Source of the DNA: Rhodopirellula bahusiensis
Lineage (GTDB): Bacteria; Planctomycetota; Planctomycetia; Pirellulales; Pirellulaceae
Length of the DNA: 34,439 bases
Direction of reading: 5' to 3'
NCBI RefSeq assembly: GCF_002727185.1
Contig: NZ_NIZW01000046.1
Coordinates: forward strand, 1-34,439
The notes below the pieces were generated by a model that saw nothing but the letters and a program-made list of their open reading frames with translations, did not search any database and was not told where the DNA came from. Every line of letters begins with the position of its first letter. Positions within the stretch are counted from its first letter, which is position 1. Position numbers and translations under genes: made by a program. Shown one piece after another: positions 34,205-34,439 of this stretch.

Positions 34205-34439
34205 CTATCTCGGAGCCGTGCATAAATGTCACGTTTTCCAGTGTTTTAGCACGATAGCGGACGTTTCAAGGTGTCGCAAGGCATCGCACAGAGAATCGCA
34301 TAAACGCATGGTTTCGCAGTAGTGGAACCCGTTGCCCACCGTGCAAAAGAGCGCACCTCGCGGTTTGCGATTGGCATGGCGTTAGATTTTGGAAGTGGTC
34401 AGAATCCCGACTGGCAGGTTCAAATCAGGCTAGCAGGGA

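Noticed and set aside
34411..34430. T-loop-like GGTTCAAATC near the right edge, possible second tRNA
   Set aside because: The flanking five bases do not pair into a T-stem, and no anticodon arm or acceptor is visible before the window ends.

Overview
The window looks like chromosome of a Rhodopirellula/Pirellula-type planctomycete. The evidence is a PSD1-type cytochrome protein (DUF1549/DUF1553), an ECF sigma factor coupled to a FecR-LamG protein, many GTG/TTG starts, and palindromic intergenic repeats of a kind I associate with Rhodopirellula. The last point is from memory. The species is not fixed by the sequence.

Layout. 1-612: a small DUF7674-like gene followed by an eroded integron attC site. 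716-4704 (minus): a four-helix DUF2383 protein, then three overlapping glycosyltransferase genes with a possible small leader ORF. 4920-6341: a MATE exporter. 6503-6772: a palindromic repeat split by a 192-bp MITE-like element. 6881-13256: a secreted Cys-rich protein, an HMA-domain protein and a five-gene envelope ABC export operon (permease, lipoprotein, HlyD adaptor, ATPase, second permease) with a large hairpin over the ATPase stop codon. 13363-16287: an integron-type cassette array with no integrase in the window (CALIN-like), with four cassettes and about 136-bp attC sites. One attC is split by a second copy of the same MITE, and one cassette gene has a frameshift. 16617-24308 (minus): RDD protein, low-complexity secreted protein, VTT/DedA-like protein, HrpA helicase and PH-domain protein. 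24527-29581: ECF sigma factor, FecR-LamG protein and PSD1 cytochrome protein. 29782-31967: egtD-egtB for ergothioneine. 32023-33992 (minus): DNA polymerase IV with a YedK/HMCES protein. 34161-34204: the 3' fragment of a tRNA-His gene, a likely integration scar.

How the parts work together. Several blocks are tightly coupled by 4-5 base start/stop overlaps: the glycosyltransferases, HlyD-ATPase, sigma-FecR, egtD-egtB and YedK-DinB. The most notable signal is the mobile layer. It consists of cassettes with 12-bp complementary ends, attC sites with a conserved 10-bp L box, an outlying eroded attC 13 kb away, and a 192-bp inverted-repeat element. In both of its copies that element sits inside a palindromic host sequence and is flanked by a 10-12 bp direct repeat. 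No integrase or transposase for these is encoded here.
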